A stretch of 64,000 bases of DNA, from positions 16,315,745 to 16,379,744 of the forward strand of contig CM055113.1 in the NCBI GenBank assembly GCA_029204225.1, given 5' to 3'. Source of the stretch: Diphasiastrum complanatum (taxonomy: Eukaryota > Streptophyta > Lycopodiopsida > Lycopodiales > Lycopodiaceae). The translations under genes and the position numbers were made by a program. Positions 20,340-30,839 of the stretch are shown in pieces (position 1 is the stretch's first letter; each line of letters starts with the position of its first letter). The notes below the pieces were generated by a model. That model saw only the letters and a list, made by a program, of their open reading frames with translations. It had not been told where the DNA came from and did no database searches.

Positions 20340-21360
20340 ATCTGCAGACCCTTTGATGTCTTCTCCATCGAAAGTTCATGATATTATATCACCTTCATTG
20401 ATGATTATAGTAAGTTTGTTGTTGTCTACTTCATCCATAACAAATCAGAAGCTCTTGATAAGTTCAAAGAGCACGTGAACTGGGCTGAGAAGTGGATAAA
20501 GAAAAAAGTCAAGCAGATTAGAACTAATAGAAGACGAGAATACACCTCCAACTGATTTATCGACTTCAGTAAAAGTCGAGAAATTCTTCATAGGAAGATT
20601 GCTGCATATCCACCGCAACATAATGGTGTAGTTGAGAGGAAGACCATAACCCTCATGGAAGCGGCAAGATGCATGATAGCCTAATCAAAGGCATCAAGAT
20701 CGTTATGGGCTGAAGTAGTAGCTACAACCACCTACCTGCAGAATAGAACAGACAAATCAGACATTCCTCACACTACCCCACATGAGGTATGGTGGAGAAG
20801 CAAACCAAATCTAGCTCATGTACGAATCTTTCGGATGTGTCACATATGCACACATACCGGATAAGAAGAGGAAGAAGCTAGATGAAAAGGTGGAGCAAGG
20901 ATTCTTAGTTGGCTATGATATACATTCTGCATACTACGGAATATACATGCCTCAAACCAATGAAGTAAAGACTATCAAAGACGTCAGATTTGACGAAGCA
21001 AGGACTATGGCCGACAAAGATCCAATCAGCTACGAAGTTCTTGGGAGACAGTACTACGATCTGCCTACACCAACAGAGGGAGCGGACCCTGAACATCTAG
21101 ATGATGAAGTTCAAATTCCAAATGGACTGAACGATGGTTTGGACGATGAGCAAACCGACATATCAGGAGTACCTAGCACACATGCGATACACCGAGGTCC
21201 TGCTATTGGCAAATGGGACAAGTGCAAGGCAATTGCTAAGCTTGCATTATCTCCAAGGAGATCTGACAAACAAAGATTTGTGCTTGACAGCTCATCCTCT
21301 ACTCAAGAAGAGTTCTGTGGATTCGGTGGTGAACCACAAATCTATAAGGAAGCAGTTTGT
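20340..21360 (+). pseudogene. Copia integrase fragment
   Basis: The translation shows ITFIDDYSKFVVVYFIHNKS (about 20385), then AAYPPQHNGVVERKTITLME (about 20610), HEVWWRSKPNLAHV (about 20785) and CVTYAHIPDKKRKKLDEKVE with GYDIHSAYYGIYMP (20838-20950). This is the copia integrase core through its C-terminal extension, which inserts the DNA copy into the genome. The Asp of FIDD is present; the DNGGEY region is damaged (RRREYTSN). Stops and a frameshift (near 20820) break it. Its left edge abuts the recombinase gene ruin; its right edge, after GEPQIYKEAV at about 21355, changes to unrelated sequence. Confidence 0.9.
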
Positions 21361-22073
21361 TGGAAAATGAACTTTACTTTCCTTCATCCCTGGATACTTC
21401 CATGCGGGACGAATCAGATCTCGCAAAGACAGCCGCAAGTACAGTTCGTTCAAATGGAAGCGGACAACTACAACTAATCGGCGCTTCAGCGCAGCCCTTT
21501 TGTTACAAGACCAACTTAAAAGAAAATGTACGAAAGAATATATAATTTCCGCCAACGAACAGAGAAAACAGTAAGTGAGTAAGTGAGTGAGTGAGTGAGT
21601 GAGAGAGAGAGAGAAAAAAAAAACTGATAGTGCAGAATAGAATAGAACAATTTTGCAGTTAGATATGCGACGGACTGTAAACTCTCCTCTAAGAAGTTTT
21701 CGTAAAGCAATAGATCATTTCTATCAGTTTTGCACTATGTATGCATGAATACTAGTATTATTTATGTGAACATTGTTACTTTGATGAATAATCATATTGT
21801 CTTCTCAATCAGTAGATAGCTGTAGGGTTGCAAAATCTAAAGACGAAGTATCAGAAACTAACTGCCGTTTTCGCACTTTTTGCATTTTTCGCATTCTCTC
21901 TCTTTGGGATTTTTGCATTTTTTTAGTTGAGCTAAAATGTGCTTAAGTGCGTAGAATTCATGTAGTTTCGCATTTTTTGCCTTCCCGAAAAATGCAACAA
22001 TTATAGAATAATGCATGCTTCTGCATCCTTAAATTTGTTAGTTGCAATTGCAGGAACGAGTAGTTCACTTCAG
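21361..22073 (+). mobile_element. Probable copia 5' LTR region with (GTGA)n/(GA)n tract
   Basis: This stretch precedes a primer binding site and gag, so it should contain the 5' LTR. Its start is not defined. It holds a gtgagtgagtgagagagaga microsatellite at 21571-21615 and words such as ttttcgcattttttgc repeated between 21870 and 21990. No matching LTR was seen elsewhere in the window, though the 3' LTR at 24931 should be compared with it. Confidence 0.45.
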
Positions 22074-22766
22074 TGGTCTCAGAGCACTGTAGACTAGAAT
22101 TAAGGACAAAATGGCAACAAACCTACAGCAAAAGGTTGTAAGCATGTTCAATGGCAGCAACTATGTTGTCTGAAAACACAAAATGAAGATGGGAGCTCAG
22201 AGGAGGCGGCCTATGGAGCGTAAATGTGGATGGTACTGAAGTAAGACCACATCAGAATCCAGCTGAATGGAGAAAGAAGAACGAGAGAGACCAGCCACGA
22301 AATGTGGGAAAGGCTACAAGCCAAATATGTGTGCATGACAAGTGTAGAGATCTTACATCTCAACAATCAGCTTTTGAACATGAAGTGGGATGGCAATGAT
22401 CTAGACAAGCATGTAGGGAAGATGAAAGCAATCTTCGATCAACTGGCAGCTGTAGATCAGAATCACGTGATTCCACCGGAGCAGCAATTCTTACACTTCA
22501 TAAGAACTCGACCATCTACTTACTATAGCCTGAGGTCAATACTCATAAGGATGCCTAACATGACATTCAGTGATGTTGTTAAAGCTGTAAAGGATGAAGT
22601 CATCATGAGAGATCATACAGACTCTCAAGACAGCGAGGACCAAGCATCCATTGTCAAAAGAAAACAAAAAGCAAGAATGCAGAAGCCAAGCACATTTCAA
22701 CAAGAGATGAATGCAGCTCAAGGCCATTTGCGAAATGCAATCACTGTAAGAAGAAAGGACACTTAA
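22074..22766 (+). pseudogene. Copia primer binding site and gag fragment
   Basis: A primer-binding-site-like tggtctcagagc (22074-22085) is followed by a gag ATG at 22111 with VVSMFNGSNYVV, then a stop in place of Trp. After a frame change, MWERLQAKYVCMTSVEILHL and MKWDGNDLDKHVGKMKAIFD (22302-22430) are typical of the UBN2-type copia gag, the capsid protein. The zinc knuckle begins (KCNHCKKKGHLN in a third frame at about 22725-22765) but is cut in the middle at 22766, where the sequence turns into a minus-strand gag. Confidence 0.85.
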
Positions 22767-23530
22767 ATGTTTCTGTTTTTCTCATATTGCTTGGTGGGAT
22801 TTTTACCAACATTTTGTTGGTCCTTGTGTTTATCCTTCTTTTTACCCTTTGCAAAAAGAGCTTTATTTGGGCCCTCAATACTTTTGTTTTCATCTCTCAT
22901 CAACTTCTCATCTACAACAAGGCTCACTGCCTTTTCAAAAGCCATTTCAGAATTGCCCATTATGAGCATTCTCATAGGATGACAAGAGGACAATGGTTTC
23001 ATGAAATGCATTACCCGTTGTGCTATAGATAGGTATTTCATGTTCTTTCCCAACTGCTGATAGTTGTGAATAAATGCTTTTCAGCCTCTCGATGTGATGA
23101 TCAAGATTGCCTCATATTTCAGGTTCTGGAGTTGATTGTGTAGATGCATTACCTCAGCAGTATTCTTAAGTTCGTTTCTCCGTTTTTGGCATGCTTCTTG
23201 ACTGGTTTCACAGTCTTCAAGCTCAAGCAATATTTGTTCACTTAATGAGGATGCAATGATTGACATTGATTTCTCATCCTTTGTTTCCCAGTCTGCTCTA
23301 TCTGGATCTCCCACTGGCGGTTTTTGTGCTGCGCTGTCAATGACAGTCCGCGTCACTCCTTTCAGAAGTATTATTGTATTAAGCTTCCAGAGGCGATAGT
23401 TTCCACCATCAAGAACGATGGTCCATGAGAGCACCTTGTCTCGTTGAATCAGGTCTGTGAAAATATAGTGCTAAGCAATACAGTGAAATCAAGCCTAGTA
23501 TACTACGACCTTGATACCATGAAAAGAAAC
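22767..23530 (-). pseudogene. Copia gag with primer binding site, minus strand
   Basis: On the minus strand a primer-binding-site-like tggtatcaaggtcg (about 23507-23520) precedes gag. TIVLDGGNYRLWKLNTIILL (about 23370-23430) and SIIASSLSEQILLELEDCET (about 23210-23270) are gag landmarks. After a frame break come SEMAFEKAVSLVVDEKLM and a basic linker KKKDKHKDQQNVGKNPTKQY. It stops at 22767, close to where its zinc knuckle should start. It is joined head to head with the plus-strand gag to its left. Confidence 0.85.
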
Positions 23531-23705
23531 GAGACAAAAGCAGATTGCAGGATCTAAACTGATTCCACCAATACTACCACACACACAGACTTGATTTCAG
23601 ATCGGAACAAGTGAATGCAAAATATAGACAATAACAGAATCAAAGGAACTTGCATAACACAGACAACGCTAGAAAAAAAAAACAGTACACTATATCTGGG
23701 CTCTT
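23531..23705 (-). mobile_element. LTR remnant upstream of minus-strand copia gag
   Basis: Sequence directly upstream (minus strand) of the primer binding site should be LTR. It contains gtgtgtgtggtagtattgg and ends ttcttttca before the binding site. Only about 180 bases remain, because integrase sequence appears at 23706. Confidence 0.5.
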
Positions 23706-23876
23706 CTATTTTTGTGTGTATGGGACAATATATTGACGTGCAATGCCTAAATTCAGAAAATATATAAAAGTCATGCGACTGAAATCATCAATGAAAGTTA
23801 GAAAATATTTTGAACCAGTAATAGAATTTGTCTGCATTGGACCGCACACGTCTGAGTGAATCTGTTTCGGGATGCG
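23706..23876 (-). pseudogene. Copia integrase fragment with internal deletion, minus strand
   Basis: The minus strand reads [38 protein letters not shown], then jumps to [13 protein letters not shown]. The first catalytic Asp region (DVCGP) and FIDD are present. The stretch that should follow, containing the second Asp (DNGGEF type), is deleted. The fragment is in opposite orientation to the RT-RNase H piece that begins at 23877. Confidence 0.85.
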
Positions 23877-24930
23877 ACCTTGCAATGCAGACAACAACAC
23901 ATATATCATTCATGAATGTGAAATGATAGTCATTCTAGCAATATATGTAGATGATATTCTAATCACTGGGAATGATGAGAGTAAGATAGAAGAAATTAAA
24001 ATGGCACTTGCATTAGAATTTTCTATCAAAGATTTAGGAGAAGTATATAACTGTCTAGGAATGGAAATTAAAAGAGATATAGTTGCAGGTATCACTAGAC
24101 TAAGTCAGAAAAGATACATTCTGGAAATGTTAGCTAGATACGGTCTAATGGATGCAAATCTAGTTAGTACTCCAGCTGAAAAAGGAGTAGTGCTTAGTAG
24201 TAGTATGAGTCCTATGTGTGAATCTGATCGAGAGAAAATGAGGAATGTATCTTATAGAAATTTAGTAGGATCTTTGATTTACACAAGCATTTGCACTCGA
24301 CCTGACATAGCTTACAGTGTTAGTAAAGTAGGACAATTCAATAGTAATCTAGCATTGGGTTGCAGCCAAGCGAATCCTTAGATACTTGAAAGGAACTATT
24401 AATCGAGAACTAACATATGTACGTGATGCAGGTGTTTTGATTGGTTTAGCTGATGCAGATTGGGGAGGCGATATTGACAACAGAAGATCCACATCTGGTT
24501 ACGCATTTATAATGTGCGAAGGAGCAATCGCCTGGGGAAGTATCAAATAGAAAAGCGTGTCACTTTCAACATCAGAAGCAGAGTATGTGAGCCTGGCTCA
24601 AGCAGCGAGCCTGGCTCAAGCAGCAAAAGAAGCTCTGTGGATCAAGAACTTAATGACAGAATGGGGATTTGAATTCCCCACAATAAGCATTCTCAATGAT
24701 AATCAAGGAGCTCTATTCATGAGCAAAAATGGAGGATCTCATCGTAGAGCCAAGCATATTGATCTTCAATATCATTTCGTTCGTGAAACGATTGAAGATG
24801 AGTCCATAACTGTACACTATTGTCCCACTAAGAAAATGACGGCTGACATATTGACTAAAGCGCTAGATCGAGAATCTCACAATATACATTGCAAAGGACT
24901 TGGTTTGAATAATTTCAGCGAGGGAGGATT
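23877..24930 (+). pseudogene. Copia reverse transcriptase-RNase H with polypurine tract
   Basis: The frame opens with [20 protein letters not shown] then DDILITGND, an intact YVDD box (about 23945). It continues through the connection segment to YRNLVGSLIYTSICTRPDIA. A frameshift lies near 24355 and a TAG near 24548. RNase H follows (ADADWGGDIDNRRSTSGYAF about 24450, LSTSEAEYVSLAQ about 24565, NDNQGALFMSKNGGSHRRAK about 24700, MTADILTKAL). A 24-base in-frame duplication repeats SLAQAA at 24590-24630. The tail ends in cagcgagggagga, a good polypurine tract, immediately before an LTR. It is less decayed than its neighbours. Confidence 0.92.
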
Positions 24931-25370
24931 TGTTAATACAAGGACGCTGGAGTATTCTCAGATTGTGGAAAAGTGACGTCATGATCAGTTGATAACGACA
25001 GCAGCTCTAGTCATGAGAATCTCAGCACGTAGCAGAATTCTGTTTAAACTGACTGGTAGTTAACAGTCAGACATCTTTAGATTTTGGCGGGTATAAGCTT
25101 AGTACTGAAAAAGACAGGAAACGTTTTTCCAAGTGGGTGATAGGATATAAGGAAGTAATAGCGAGCAAGAAGTCTAACGATGAATAAGCTCTACTTCCTC
25201 TTTAATCTTTGATTAGGATTACACTTTTTCCTCTGTAGTCATCTTTGATTAGGATTACACTTTTTCCTCTTTGATTAGGATTACACTTTTTCCTCTGTAG
25301 TCATTGCATGGCACGTTGCTTTCTCATAATAAAGATTTTTCTCTTTTGTTCAACGTAGTATTATCACAAA
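24931..25370 (+). mobile_element. Copia 3' LTR
   Basis: It starts with tgttaatac right after the polypurine tract. A TATA-like gatataagg is near 25143 and an aataaag signal near 25328. A plausible end, attatcaca, lies near 25370, giving about 440 bases with TG...CA ends. It contains a triplicated tttgattaggattacac block. A target-site duplication cannot be tested because the 5' side is rearranged. Confidence 0.65.
25198..25303 (+). repeat. Short tandem repeat within the LTR, three copies
   Basis: The word tttgattaggattacacttt followed by ttcctct is present three times (about 25206, 25244 and 25273), with a spacer gtagtcat in two of them. It lies downstream of the TATA-like box, so it would be in the transcribed leader or R/U5 region. 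Confidence 0.85.
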
Positions 25371-25800
25371 TTTTGCTTGAATATCAGATATTAGATGTGC
25401 ATTGCTGTGACTGCAAGTGGTGCATGTGGTTCTCTTAATCTTCATTATCAGGCACAAACATCTTTTATTTTCACAATCTATTGGGCATGGCTTTCATGTC
25501 ACAAACATCTTGATTCTACAAGTCCTGGAGATGCAACGTCTTTACGTCATATCAAGACAAAAAACCTTCTGATCATGCCAATTCTATTTGCAGCTTTAAA
25601 GGATATGTGATCAGCAGCATAACGATTTATATATAATCAAGTCAGAAGATCCTTCTGATCACGATGCATGCTGTCACCGAGGGAAACAAAATAAAAAGAA
25701 AACTCAGAGTGCAATGCATTGTTCATTGCGATGCCTTCAGCCATGATGAATAGCAAATGCCTGTGGTAGATCTTAAAACTACGAATTGGAACCAAAGAAA
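25371..25800. other. Spacer; right part is the edge of a duplicated block
   Basis: No gene supported; an open frame at 25395-25610 has no recognisable domain. From about 25625 the sequence resembles 36300 onward (tttatatataatcaa, agatccttc, gatgcatg), so it forms the 3' flank of the duplicated acyltransferase gene. Confidence 0.5.
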
Positions 25801-27245
25801 TTATAGTTGGTTATATATCTCCTCAAACTTCGCCATATCTGGTGCAAAAAGACCAACAGTTGCGTTTACACTGCCATCCTTTGTGTGGGAAGGTATCAGG
25901 ATGATGCTGCCTTCGTAAGGAAGGCCAGCATTTCCAGCAAACACAGGAGTACCCCAGCCAAAGTCCAACTGATAGAGAGGGAGATGAACCCACGTTGACA
26001 CACCCACATTGGGTGTAATCGATCCAGTCCTATTCCTCTTTGTAATCTGCACAGGGTTGTTCTGTTGTTGCAGTTCAATAAAATCCAGAGCTGAACGTAT
26101 GTAATCGCGATCTACTCTCTTGATGGCGGCATGCATGAGACCAGCAGCAAAGGACAGTGGCTGCTCAAGCAGTTCTTGGGCTGTGGTCTGAGCGCAAGCA
26201 TGAGAGATAACATTTCCAAAGTAGCTATCTGGGAAATTGTCCAACCGCTTCCGAACATTTATTGGCACTTTCACTCTGGTCTGTACATCTTCTGAGACAC
26301 CCCGAGCTTCTGTGATCGACCTCCACAAGTGGCTTGCAAGGCTTTCGAAAGTTGTGTAGAGCTCTCCATTTTCCTTTGCTGCCTTGTGCTTAATTTTCTG
26401 CAACATATCCACGCTGAAGTGGAATCTCTTCACAGCTAGTAGGGGGTAGTCAGATGCTTCCGAGTCTGAATCTGGCTTCGGAAGAGGCTTTTCATACTCG
26501 ATGTGATCATATGCAGGCTGAGGCGGGTCACAACCCATCAATGCAGAACGGTCATGTAATGGCTCAATTGTTAATGGCAATCCTTTTACAATTGAGGCCC
26601 AGGCATTCATAAAAGTACTTGCGGCCGTTCCATCCGCTACCTGATGATGCCGAGCTACACCGATTGTGATTCCTCCACAACTGAACTTCGTCACCTGCGT
26701 CGTAAAGTTTAGCGTTGTACGAAGATTTCCGCCAGAGCATAATGCTCGATTGTGTGTGATAACAGCAGAAGCAAGGCTAAATGAAAAAAAAACTAACAGC
26801 GATCAAATAGGTGATGCTACTTTCAAAACTTTCAGAAGTCAGAAGATACCTGAATCAAGAGCAGTTCTGGCACTCCTTGGTTGATAGGAACCAAATCGCG
26901 AAGACGAGGGACAGGATGAAAAGGCATCATCTCCTGAATGGAGCCATCTGCTTGGGCTTCTATGAACGCTACCCCCTCGTCATTCAACTCTATGGCTGGT
27001 CTGCCCCGTTCGTCCTTCCCGAGCCTACCTGCCCATTCTCGATACACACGTATTGCCTTAGCCAGGCCTTGCTCCAGCACGCAAACAGGCGGAGCGGGGG
27101 CATTGAAGGCGTACACCACCTCAACGTGAACTGGAGGAACCACCATATCGGAACTACTGAGAGCAACTATGTCGTTGGGTATGGAAGAAGCACACCCTTC
27201 CTTCCAAGGCTTCACCACTCGAGTAGCAACTCTTTCAACCTTCAT
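25801..27245 (-). CDS. HCT-like BAHD acyltransferase, two exons, apparently intact
   Basis: BAHD enzymes transfer acyl groups from CoA thioesters; hydroxycinnamoyl transferases (HCT) of phenylpropanoid metabolism are soluble cytosolic members. Exon 1 (27245-26850, 132 codons) starts at the ATG of MKVERVATRVVKPW. A 155-base intron follows (donor gtatct, acceptor cgcag, phase 0). Exon 2 (26694-25801) begins VTKFSCGGITIGVARHHQVA with the catalytic HxxxD motif HHQVAD about residue 148. It ends with the structural DFGWG motif in LDFGWGTPVFAG (about residue 385) and FAPDMAKFEEIYNQL. Total is about 429 residues, normal for the family, with no internal stop. YIRSALDFIELQQQ resembles the HCT-type region. 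Substrate cannot be fixed from sequence. A degraded duplicate lies at 36477-37813. Confidence 0.93.
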
Positions 27246-29059
27246 ACTGGATGGAATATCTCTGAAAGTATGAATCCGACGCAATCCGATCCTTTAGCAG
27301 AAACAATTGCTTCTCCCGTCGAAAGGCTAAACTTAAGCCCTTGCCTTGAGGCTTCAAAATTCAAATCCTATTCGTCTTATATGGGGTTGGAACGTGGACT
27401 CATGGACTGGCCAGTGGCCACCACCAGACGGGGTGTGCATCACATTGCTGCGCCCCCATGATTGCAGTGGAAGCTTATGCGGGCACATGCATCACGCAAT
27501 AGATGCAGCAGCATGAAGTTTGCACAAAAATAGTTAGTCAACGCAGGAAATGGAGGTGCTTATTCCTGATTATATCTCAACTCCAGGAGTAGTCCGAACT
27601 GCACACGAGATATATGCTCTCCTGCATGCCCCAGTGTGAGAGTGTCCCACTCCCACCACATGAAAACAAATCTGTTCATAATCTGAGCAGAATGCCACCA
27701 GAAACTTTTGGACAAATGATTATTACTGCTAAAACTGGTGGCAGTTTTCTGAGAACATCCCGATTCCCTTGTTGGGTTAGCCTCTGATTCTAATAACGCG
27801 CAATTACGATACTGGGCAGGGATTCTGCATGCATAAGAGATTAATTCTCAGAATAACGCAATGAACATTAAACACACAAACAAACAAAAAGAAGTACATC
27901 GGATGAGGAAATATAAAGCATGAGTACATACATGAGGACATAAGCATTGCGCTTTGCGCACCGAGAATTTTGATTTTGGTATCTGGAAACAAAATCTTAT
28001 ATGAAAGATTCTTCTACTAGTTGACTACTTTGAAGAACCCAGAGAATCCAGATGTGTATTTCTGGGTGGACCGTGGACAGAGGCGTGCTAGTGACTTTAC
28101 TGGAGTCATTGCTCTACAAACCTCTTTTCATTTGTCCTTAAAAAAAAACCTCAAGTTTTTAAAGCTTCTCATTTTTTTTTTTTTTGAACAATATTACTCA
28201 TAAAAGGGTTTATATGCTTCTATAAAAAATCGTCAATTATTTAACGGTATAGATTTCAAAAAAATACGCCGATTCAGATACTTTGCTGATTTTTTCAAGC
28301 ATTGACTCCAATCTTCGCAAAATCTCATTGTGAAGTGCAAAAGGCCATATGTATGGAAAATGGTGAATTCTCATTGAAGGCTCCACGAGTTATGTGAACA
28401 AGCCCTTGGCAAAGTTTGGGTGGAAGCTTGAGCCGATTTTAGGCTTTTAACATGCTTGTAACAAACTTTTAAGCCAATCTCAAAAAAAGTGAGAGGATTT
28501 TTATGAAGTACACAAAAGGTTAGAACAAAATCTTAAAAATTGAAATTTAGAATACATATTAACAATTTCTAAACCATTAAAGAACTTACAATCTATAAGT
28601 AAAGCTGATTTTGAACCATTAAGAGACTTACAAATCTAAAACTAAAGTGGTAGAATGCATATTTCAAAAGTTGACCGCCTATTTGGTCTATTTTTTATGA
28701 GCACTAGAGATGAATGCCACCTCTATGTGATGTGGAGAGAGGTTTTGGAGGCCTTACCTCATAGCCATTAGTCTTTGGCCTTGGAGGCATGTGGAATTTT
28801 TGGACCCGACACTATCTCAGCCACACGTTTGTCTAATTAATCATGTCTCAACCTTGACTTGTTTATTCTCTCTAGCTCCTTAACGCAAATGTGTGAATAA
28901 GGCAACACCAGGTCCAAAATTTTGACATGCTTGAAGATGAGATGACACTTCTCACTCCATTATATGAGACTGTTTCTTTGGTCCCAGATTCAAGCCTCCC
29001 CTTGGAAACCAAGAAGCATTATATGAGACTATGAGAGAAGACCCAACAAACATGCTCCC
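27246..29059. other. Intergenic region upstream of the acyltransferase gene
   Basis: No gene recognised. About the first 100 bases are shared with the duplicate at 37814-37920. The acyltransferase promoter should lie at its left edge, but no convincing TATA box was seen. Poly-T and AT-rich patches occur near 28175 and 28560. Confidence 0.5.
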
Positions 29060-29643
29060 TGTTACGGCCATATTCAGCTAAGGATTTGGAAGAAATGGGC
29101 CAATAGGATTCAGAGGCCAGGATCCTCCTCTCTCTACCATAAAAAGGGACCAACTCGAGTTTCCTACACATGTACATATCTTCATTTCAATAAAGCAAAT
29201 TGGTTCTCTTGTGAAATGGATTTATGAATGTCCTTGCTCTCTATCATTTTCCTCCATCTCTCATGCTTTTATTGTGTTTGCTAATTGTGAAATGAATTCA
29301 TGAATGTGCTTGCTCTCTATCATTTTTTCTCTATCTCTCATGCTTTTATTGTGTTTGCTAATTGTTGGATCTGATTGTCATTGGGATTGCATGTTTTTAT
29401 ACTTTTTATGAGAGAGAAAGAGTAAGTTATCTTTATTGTGGATCTTAGTGTTAATGATTGTAGTGTTAATGCTTAGGGTTAATGGATGTTAGAGTTAGAT
29501 GTGGATCTTCCGTTCATGCTAAAACTGAAATATGTTATCGCTCTCATGGGAACGAATCTACGCGTGACAACTAACTTCATCTCCTTGATTCTAGATTGAT
29601 TAGATCTTGAGTTGAGGATAGGCAAGGAAAGAAATCCACCACA
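29060..29643 (+). mobile_element. Gypsy 5' LTR with TATA box and tRNA-Asp-type primer site
   Basis: This 584-base stretch begins tgttacggcc and ends ccaccaca, giving TG...CA termini. It has a TATA-like ccataaaaagg at about 29138 and a caataaagc polyadenylation-like signal at about 29187. Five bases after its end is tggtgtcgtttccgggg (29648), close to the tRNA-Asp-type primer binding site of non-chromovirus gypsy elements. A 79-base tandem duplication lies inside (copies from about 29210 and 29289, sharing gaatgtgcttgctctctat-like sequence). Confidence 0.7.
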
Positions 29644-30118
29644 ATTTTGGTGTCGTTTCCGGGGAGCTACGCCAATTTTTCAGTTTGCAGCATGTTTGCT
29701 GGATGGTTAGCTTGCATTAGACATCTTGTCGTGGCATGAATAGTGTTAAATCTGCATTTAGGGTTAGTTTGAGAGTGATTTTGCCTTATTTGAGTTGATT
29801 TGCTTGTTTGAAATATAATATGATTGTGGAACAGGGAAAGCTATTCTAATCACCAATCTTAAGATCCATATGATCTGAGATGTCAAAAAAAACAATGAAA
29901 ATTGGTCAAATCTGTCAGATTTTGGTCAAAAGGTGGCAAAAATCGTCATCAGAGCTGATAACTTTTTGTCCTCTTTCAGAAAACATTCGCCAAGCTGCAG
30001 GAACCTTCAATTTTGATCACAAAAACTTCGATTTTATAGCTGACAATTTCCGTAGAACTAAATTTTTACTTAAAATTCCATAAAGTAAAAAACGAAGAGA
30101 AAGAAATTCAAGAAATCT
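29644..30118 (+). mobile_element. Gypsy leader / junction region
   Basis: It begins with the primer-binding-site-like sequence and leader. No gag domain is recognised before the zinc knuckle at 30150. A change of family probably lies inside this stretch, because the downstream polymerase is chromovirus-like, and chromoviruses normally use a Met-tRNA primer. Confidence 0.45.
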
Positions 30119-30580
30119 ATGTCCCGTGAAAAGGCTAAAAGAGAGAACTTATGTTTTGTCTGTAAGAAGCCTGGACATATGATGAAATTTTGTCCAAAAA
30201 GGAAGAAAGGGTCTGCTCACATGATAGAAATTCCAGGAGGCCATGGTAAGACTTTGGAAATTAACCGGATAGATTGTGAGTGTGAATGTTCTTTTAGTAC
30301 TACTTCTTTCTTGCCTAATGAACTTTTCCATTTAATTGGCACAGTTAAAGATCAAGAAGTGAATATTTTATTAGACATTGGTTCAACTCATAATTTTATT
30401 AATTCTTGTCTTGTGCAAAAACTCTTTATCTAGCTTCAGGAGCAAAGTTGGAGACTTGGAACGTAAAAGTTCTGAAGCTCCCAGTTTTGGTGCAAGGACA
30501 CACAGAATTAGTTAATTTTCATGTTTTAGACCTAGCTTGTACTGATTTAATTTTAGGTTATGAATGGTAATTCAGAAAAT
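30119..30580 (+). pseudogene. Gypsy gag zinc knuckle and protease remnant
   Basis: CFVCKKPGHMMKFCPKRKKG (about 30152-30210) is a CCHC zinc knuckle that binds the element RNA during particle assembly. About 60 codons later VNILLDIGSTHNFIN is the aspartic protease active-site region; the normal D-S/T-G is D-I-G here, so the catalytic triplet is altered. The frame stops at 30433 and continues in another frame with the protease C-terminal half (ILGYEW at about 30550). The enzyme would normally cut the polyprotein. Confidence 0.85.
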
Positions 30581-30839
30581 CGCCTTCTCTGTTAATTGAT
30601 TTTGAGAAGCATGTTCTCACTTTCAAGGAGGGTGATAAGGTAGTTACATTATTTGGCAGTGATTTTGTATGTCCGTTGGATCAGATTTTTACAGTTAATA
30701 AAATGGAAGCATTGGATTATTCTGAGTATGAAGTTTTTTCAATCTATGTGATTCTAGTTGTGGATGTTCCTGAAATGAATCTAAATGGTTGTGAATTCTC
30801 AGCAATTCTTAACTCAATAAATCTAGATCATAAACAAGC

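Noticed and set aside
24585-24635. SLAQAA repeat as a meaningful protein feature
   Set aside because: It is a 24-base slip duplication in a dead RNase H and unlikely to have a function.
26811-27461. Plus-strand ORF of 216 codons over acyltransferase exon 1
   Set aside because: Antisense shadow of a clear BAHD exon.
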